The notes under the pieces were generated by a model. The model saw only the letters and a program-made list of their open reading frames with translations, did not search any database and was not told the origin of the DNA. 9,984 bases of DNA from NCBI GenBank assembly GCA_041686915.1, contig JAWLDB010000096.1, positions 1-9,984 of the forward strand, written 5' to 3'. The DNA comes from JAWLDB01 sp041686915. GTDB lineage: Bacteria > Bacillota > UBA994 > UBA5500. A program made the translations under genes and the position numbers. Numbering within the stretch: the stretch's first letter is position 1; each line of letters starts with the position of its first letter. Below, piece after piece: positions 6,781 through 9,984 of the stretch.

Positions 6781-6805
6781 ATAGCCAAGTTGTTCCATCT
6801 ATAGT
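6776..6805 (+). promoter_or_regulatory. Strong sigma-A-type promoter of the EreA/ChaN-like gene
   Basis: Perfect TTGACA at 6776-6781, an 18-base spacer, then TATAGT (6800-6805) matching five of six positions. Transcription should start near 6812, giving a short leader of about 22 bases before the ATG at 6834. The -10 box overlaps an in-frame GTG at 6804, which therefore cannot be the start codon. Confidence 0.75.
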
Positions 6806-6833
6806 GGGAAGAGATAGAAGAGGGGGAGAGCGG

Positions 6834-8069
6834 ATGCTGAGGAACTTGGATAATAAGAGAAAATGGCTGCTCGTGTTCGTGCTGGTGAGCGCTATTGCAG
6901 CAGCATACGTCCTGCCGCGTGTTTTCGGACAGGGTTACATCACCTTCAGCGGAGACAAGACAGTCCTGGCGTGGCTGGAATCCAATCGGTCGGTGCTCGA
7001 CCTGTCAGGTGACCTAAGCAGCTTCCAGCTGATGGACGATGCACTGGACGGTAAGGTGCTATTTCTGACCGGCGAAAACCACGGAAAAGCGATGAATGAG
7101 GACTTGGAACTTGGGTTCTTCAAGTACCTTCATCAACAGGCCGGAGTGCGCTATCTGCTGGTTGAGTCAGGCTATGCCTCAGCGGCTCTTACAGACCGGT
7201 ATATCCAAACTGGCGAGGTTGAGTACCTCGATAAGGTGTTTGTTGAACTAAAGGGTACCTATTCCTGGACTAAGGAACGCTATGCCAAATGGCAGCAGCT
7301 CCGTGCCTGGAATGAGACACTGCCGGAGGACGAGCGCATCAATGTAATCGGTATCGACATCGAACACCAACCGCGGACAGCCGTCTGGTATTTGCATACG
7401 CTGCTGCCGGAAGGTGACGCTCCGCAAGAGATAGCGGCTGAGATGGGTGAGTTGATAGCTTCCTGCGTAGACTCCGAGTCGCTGGAAAGCCACGAGATTA
7501 GCAACTTGATAGATAGGTTGAGTAGCACCTTGCAGCAGAATAGGGCGGTATATGAGAGTTGGCTGGGCGAGAAGTCATTTGACTTCGCCTTGGTGGTCGA
7601 CAACATTCTGACGCTGTTCGAGGCCCACAACAGTGGAGAGTTCATGGAGGTAAGGGAAGAGCAGATTGTCGAGAACTTCCATGCGGTGTACGGGAGACAT
7701 CCCGGCGCCAAGTTCTTCGGTCAATGGGGAGGCGCTCATATCCAGAGTGGGTGGGATGGTGCTAGGACACCATTGGTCGGTCAACTGGAACAGGCGGGTT
7801 CACCAGTGGCGGGTAAGATCCTGACCATCCAGTACTACTACACTGACTGCCGCTCTCTGACCAAGGGATCAAAAGGCTATGGGGAGGCCCCTGTGACTAC
7901 TATTAAGGATAAGCACGGGTTGGCCCAGGGCTCAGCAACTCTGTACAAGTTGACGGGCGGACCCGATCTGGGGCCGGCCTTTACCGGTGGAGATTATCCG
8001 CCATCACCGAAGGATCATCCCTTTATGGTGATTATCAAGGGGAGTAAGGCGTCTACTCCGTTCAAATAG
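6834..8069 (+). CDS. Membrane-anchored erythromycin esterase/ChaN-like superfamily protein
   Basis: 411-aa protein beginning with a short basic stretch (NKRKW) and one membrane segment at about residues 11-27, probably an uncleaved signal anchor that places the rest outside the membrane. The body resembles the EreA/ChaN/Tiki-like superfamily: LFLTGENHG (76-84) with candidate active residues E81 and H83, LLVESGY with E111, GIDIEHQ (173-179), and a late GQWGGAHIQSGW (296-307) with H302. True erythromycin esterases have E-x-x-H in the first motif; this has E-x-H, closer to ChaN-type proteins, so macrolide hydrolysis should not be assumed. ATG 6834 is chosen because AGGGGGAG (6821-6828) precedes it and the upstream GTG lies in the promoter. 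The gene is a single-gene unit between its own promoter and terminator. Its natural substrate is unknown. Confidence 0.75.
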   Translation: MLRNLDNKRKWLLVFVLVSAIAAAYVLPRVFGQGYITFSGDKTVLAWLESNRSVLDLSGDLSSFQLMDDALDGKVLFLTGENHGKAMNEDLELGFFKYLHQQAGVRYLLVESGYASAALTDRYIQTGEVEYLDKVFVELKGTYSWTKERYAKWQQLRAWNETLPEDERINVIGIDIEHQPRTAVWYLHTLLPEGDAPQEIAAEMGELIASCVDSESLESHEISNLIDRLSSTLQQNRAVYESWLGEKSFDFALVVDNILTLFEAHNSGEFMEVREEQIVENFHAVYGRHPGAKFFGQWGGAHIQSGWDGARTPLVGQLEQAGSPVAGKILTIQYYYTDCRSLTKGSKGYGEAPVTTIKDKHGLAQGSATLYKLTGGPDLGPAFTGGDYPPSPKDHPFMVIIKGSKASTPFK

Positions 8070-8079
8070 TCTGATGGCA

Positions 8080-8106
8080 GCGGGCACCAAGGTGCCCGCC
8101 GTTTTG
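8080..8106 (+). terminator. Intrinsic terminator of the EreA/ChaN-like gene
   Basis: GCGGGCACC (8080-8088) pairs perfectly with GGTGCCCGC (8091-8099). The two-base gap means the innermost pair opens to give a four-base loop. GTTTTG follows. It begins 10 bases after the stop at 8067-8069 and isolates that gene from the next operon. Confidence 0.8.
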
Positions 8107-8167
8107 CTTCCGTTATGAATGTTGTATTGGGCAGGGGAAGAAACTACCAGTGTCGAAGTAAAACCCC

Positions 8168-8176
8168 TGACATAAT
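8168..8176 (+). promoter_or_regulatory. Possible extended -10 promoter of the cbrA-like operon
   Basis: TGACATAAT fits the extended -10 pattern TG-n-TATAAT with one mismatch in the hexamer. No good -35 box is seen 16 to 18 bases upstream. It lies after the 8080-8106 terminator and before the ATG at 8202, where a promoter is needed, and would start transcription near 8183. Confidence 0.4.
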
Positions 8177-8201
8177 AACCTATACGTTAGGGAGAGAGCG
8201 C

Positions 8202-9305
8202 ATGTACGATATTGCCATCATCGGGGCGGGACCGGCTGGTTCTACGTTGGCCCGTTTGCTCGGTAAGAAATACAAAGTACTTTTGGTGGATAAGCGCAGA
8301 CTGGACGTTGACCCGGCTGAAGACAAGCTGGTCAAGTGTTGCGGCGGCCTGGTGGCACCGGATGCGCAGAAAGTGCTGGCTGAGCTTGGCCTGGGATTGC
8401 CAGCCAAGGTTTTGGTGGGCCCGCAGCTGTTTGCAGTTCGGACTATTGACCTGACCCAGAACCTGGAGCGGTACTATCAGCGTTTCTATATCAATATTGA
8501 TCGGGAGCAGTTTGACCGTTGGCTGGTGTCTTTGGTGCCAGATGCAGTAGATATGCGATTTGGCCTTATGTACCGAGGATTTGAGCGAGAGCGGGATGGT
8601 TTCCTCGTAAGACTTGCTCAGGGAAGCCAGGAGTTTACGGAGCGTGCCCGCATTCTGGTTGGAGCTGACGGCGGCAGTTCGCAGGTTCGCAGGCACGCTT
8701 TCCCGGCGGCAACCCCTGTGAACCGCTACATAGCAGTTCAGGAATGGTTCAAGGTGAAGGAGCCATTGCCATACTTCACTGCCATTTTTGACCCGGAACT
8801 GACGGACTTCTATGCCTGGACGATTCCAAAAGAAGATCAGCTGCTGATTGGTGCTGCTCTCAGGCCAGGGCCCGATGCCAATACCAAGTTTGAGCGGCTT
8901 AAGGTTAAACTGCAGGGTTTTGGCCTGACCTGGAGTGAGCGCATTAAGCGCGAGGGTGCGTTCATTGTGAGACCGGTAAAGACGGACCAGGCATTTGCCG
9001 GTGGAGATGGTGTTGCACTGCTCGGTGAGGCTGGCGGGTGGATTAGTCCAAGCTCGGCTGAAGGTCTCAGCTATGCTCTAGCCAGCGCAATTTATCTGGC
9101 TAAGAGTTTGCAGCCAGGACTAGGCGGTGCTGTGCAGCGTTATGCTGCCAAGTGCGCTGCACTAAGACGCAATCTACGAGTAAAGAACCTGAAGTCCCCG
9201 GCCATGTATAACGCCAAACTACGTCGACTGGTTATGCAGTCTGGCCTGCAGAGCGTAAATGTGCCAGGCGCGGGGGAAAGAATAACTGACCAGCTAATTC
9301 GATAG
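8202..9305 (+). CDS. cbrA: CbrA-like FAD-dependent oxidoreductase (geranylgeranyl reductase family)
   Basis: 367-aa flavoprotein of the geranylgeranyl-reductase/aromatic-hydroxylase superfamily. It has the N-terminal FAD motif GAGPAGS (8-14), VKCCGGLVAPDAQ (44-56), the second FAD motif LVGADGGSS (152-160) and LLGEAGGWISPSSAEGLSYA (273-292). It closely recalls E. coli CbrA as I remember it, including CGGL-APDAQ, the YQR-YINI segment (92-99) and the GEA-G-IS-SS-EG block. CbrA influences colicin M tolerance and is suspected of acting on a polyprenyl lipid; the reaction is unproven, so the symbol means family likeness. ATG 8202 is preferred because AGGGAGAG lies just upstream and the Rossmann fold starts at once; 29 further in-frame codons upstream lack such support. 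The aminotransferase gene follows 12 bases later, so they form an operon. Confidence 0.85.
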   Translation: MYDIAIIGAGPAGSTLARLLGKKYKVLLVDKRRLDVDPAEDKLVKCCGGLVAPDAQKVLAELGLGLPAKVLVGPQLFAVRTIDLTQNLERYYQRFYINIDREQFDRWLVSLVPDAVDMRFGLMYRGFERERDGFLVRLAQGSQEFTERARILVGADGGSSQVRRHAFPAATPVNRYIAVQEWFKVKEPLPYFTAIFDPELTDFYAWTIPKEDQLLIGAALRPGPDANTKFERLKVKLQGFGLTWSERIKREGAFIVRPVKTDQAFAGGDGVALLGEAGGWISPSSAEGLSYALASAIYLAKSLQPGLGGAVQRYAAKCAALRRNLRVKNLKSPAMYNAKLRRLVMQSGLQSVNVPGAGERITDQLIR

Positions 9306-9317
9306 AGGAGGGTGCTT

Positions 9318-9984
9318 ATGTCTGGCAAAAGGAGAGCTTTGGATATGGTACGGGAGGAACTGAGGGAGATTACTTCCACAGCGGAGGTGTCCAACCCCTC
9401 TATCCCTGCCCGTCTGCTGGCCAACGAGAGCGCCCTCAACCCATCATTCCTGCTGCAACAGGCTCTTAGGGAACTGGGTAACCTTGAACCGAACCGTTAT
9501 TGGCTGCCGGAAGCGAGCACGGACCTGCTCGGGGAACTCGCGTCCTATACCGGCTTCGACAAAGAATGGTTACTGCTGGGGAATGGTGCGGATGAGCTGA
9601 TCCTGTCCACCATGTTGACCTTTTTGCGCCCTGGTGACAGCGTAGTGGTGGCTTGGCCGTCCTATCCGATGTACCCCTATCTGAGCGAAGTATTGGGTAT
9701 GCAGACGGTGAAGGTGCCCATCTGTGGCGACTTTAGCCTGGATGTGGATGGGATGCTAACGGCTGCCCACAACTATAGCGCGCCCTTGATTATCCTGGCT
9801 AATCCTAACAACCCAACCGGCAACCTGTTTGACCGGGATGAACTGAGGCGCATGATCGAACAAAGTGACAGCATCGTGGCTATCGACGAGGCGTACTTCG
9901 AGTATACAGGTGAAACTGCCGCTGACTGGGTTCGGGAGTACGACCGGCTGATCGTCTGGCGTACCTTCTCCAAAGCTTTCTCCC
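9318..9984 (+). CDS. HisC-like PLP-dependent aminotransferase, 3' end outside window
   Basis: Partial gene; 222 codons are present, about 60% of a usual length near 360. It is a fold-type I aminotransferase resembling histidinol-phosphate aminotransferase or threonine-phosphate decarboxylase. Visible motifs are LLLGNGADELI (85-95), the substrate-side NRYW (59-62; NRYP in typical HisC), AWPSYPMY (112-119) with the PLP-stacking aromatic, LANPNNPTGN (160-169), AIDEAYFEY (188-196) with the pyridine-nitrogen Asp 190, and TFSKAFS at the very end with the Schiff-base Lys 219. The N-terminal LLANESALNPS departs from the LNANENP-GPS form of classical HisC, so another amino-acid or phosphate substrate is possible. 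ATG 9318 follows GAGGAGG (9305-9311) closely. It lies 12 bases after the cbrA-like stop and belongs to that operon. No other his or cob genes are visible here. Confidence 0.88.
   Translation, partial: MSGKRRALDMVREELREITSTAEVSNPSIPARLLANESALNPSFLLQQALRELGNLEPNRYWLPEASTDLLGELASYTGFDKEWLLLGNGADELILSTMLTFLRPGDSVVVAWPSYPMYPYLSEVLGMQTVKVPICGDFSLDVDGMLTAAHNYSAPLIILANPNNPTGNLFDRDELRRMIEQSDSIVAIDEAYFEYTGETAADWVREYDRLIVWRTFSKAFS

Noticed and set aside
6804..6833. GTG at 6804 as the start of the EreA/ChaN-like gene
   Set aside because: It overlaps the -10 box of the promoter, so it would not be on the transcript.
6834..8069. Calling this gene a macrolide resistance gene (ere)
   Set aside because: The first motif spacing differs from characterised erythromycin esterases and the protein is membrane-anchored; only superfamily likeness is supported.
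3206..8069. A biosynthetic or bacteriocin cluster with the exporter and esterase-like gene as self-protection
   Set aside because: No precursor peptide, modification enzyme or synthase is visible, and a terminator plus separate promoter divides the two units.
8115..8201. Upstream extension of 29 codons for the CbrA-like protein
   Set aside because: The added residues precede the Rossmann motif, cover the probable -10 region and lack a good ribosome binding site; ATG 8202 fits the family start.
8187..8696. Minus-strand open frame of 169 codons opposite the cbrA-like gene
   Set aside because: Antisense to a conserved flavoprotein; no domain or Shine-Dalgarno support.

Overview
The window looks like chromosomal DNA from a Gram-positive, probably anaerobic or facultative member of the Bacillota. 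Nearly every gene has a strong GGAGG-type Shine-Dalgarno sequence, GTG and TTG starts occur, base composition is moderately GC-rich, the promoters resemble sigma-A sites, and the gene families are common in Clostridia and Peptococcaceae-like genomes. I cannot name the genus. There are no rRNA or tRNA genes, CRISPR arrays, insertion sequences or phage genes. Eight complete genes and one gene cut by the right edge fill almost all of the sequence.

Region 1 (6-2937, minus strand) is one operon, read right to left. It encodes a small four-helix membrane protein, a gluconate-2-dehydrogenase subunit-3-like protein, a GMC-family flavoprotein dehydrogenase, and a 78-residue DUF2249 protein. The first three are tightly coupled (4-base gap, then 11-base overlap). 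This resembles the three-subunit membrane sugar or gluconate dehydrogenases, but the usual cytochrome c subunit and export signals are missing and a small integral membrane protein stands first in the operon. A Cys-rich CX5CX3C segment in the flavoprotein suggests an Fe-S relay.

Region 2 (2938-3205) is a divergent intergenic region. It holds a good promoter for the rightward genes, about 120 bases of untranslated leader with a possible mini-ORF and a hairpin near the start codon, and three GTTCAA repeats facing the dehydrogenase operon.

Region 3 (3206-6723, plus strand) encodes two ABC half-transporters overlapping by ATGA. Their motifs are complementary: one has the catalytic Glu but a weak LSAGE signature, the other has LSGGQ but Asp in place of Glu. 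Together they should form an asymmetric heterodimeric exporter. A terminator follows, directly abutting the next promoter.

Region 4 (6776-8106) is a single-gene unit with its own promoter and terminator. It encodes a membrane-anchored protein of the erythromycin-esterase/ChaN-like superfamily.

Region 5 (8168-9984) starts a new operon: a CbrA-like FAD-dependent reductase of the geranylgeranyl-reductase type, then 12 bases later a HisC-like PLP aminotransferase that runs off the window.

No complete novel system is evident. The items most worth attention are the cytochrome-less dehydrogenase with its membrane partner, the exporter leader, the divergent EreA/ChaN-like protein, and the pairing of a CbrA-like reductase with an aminotransferase.
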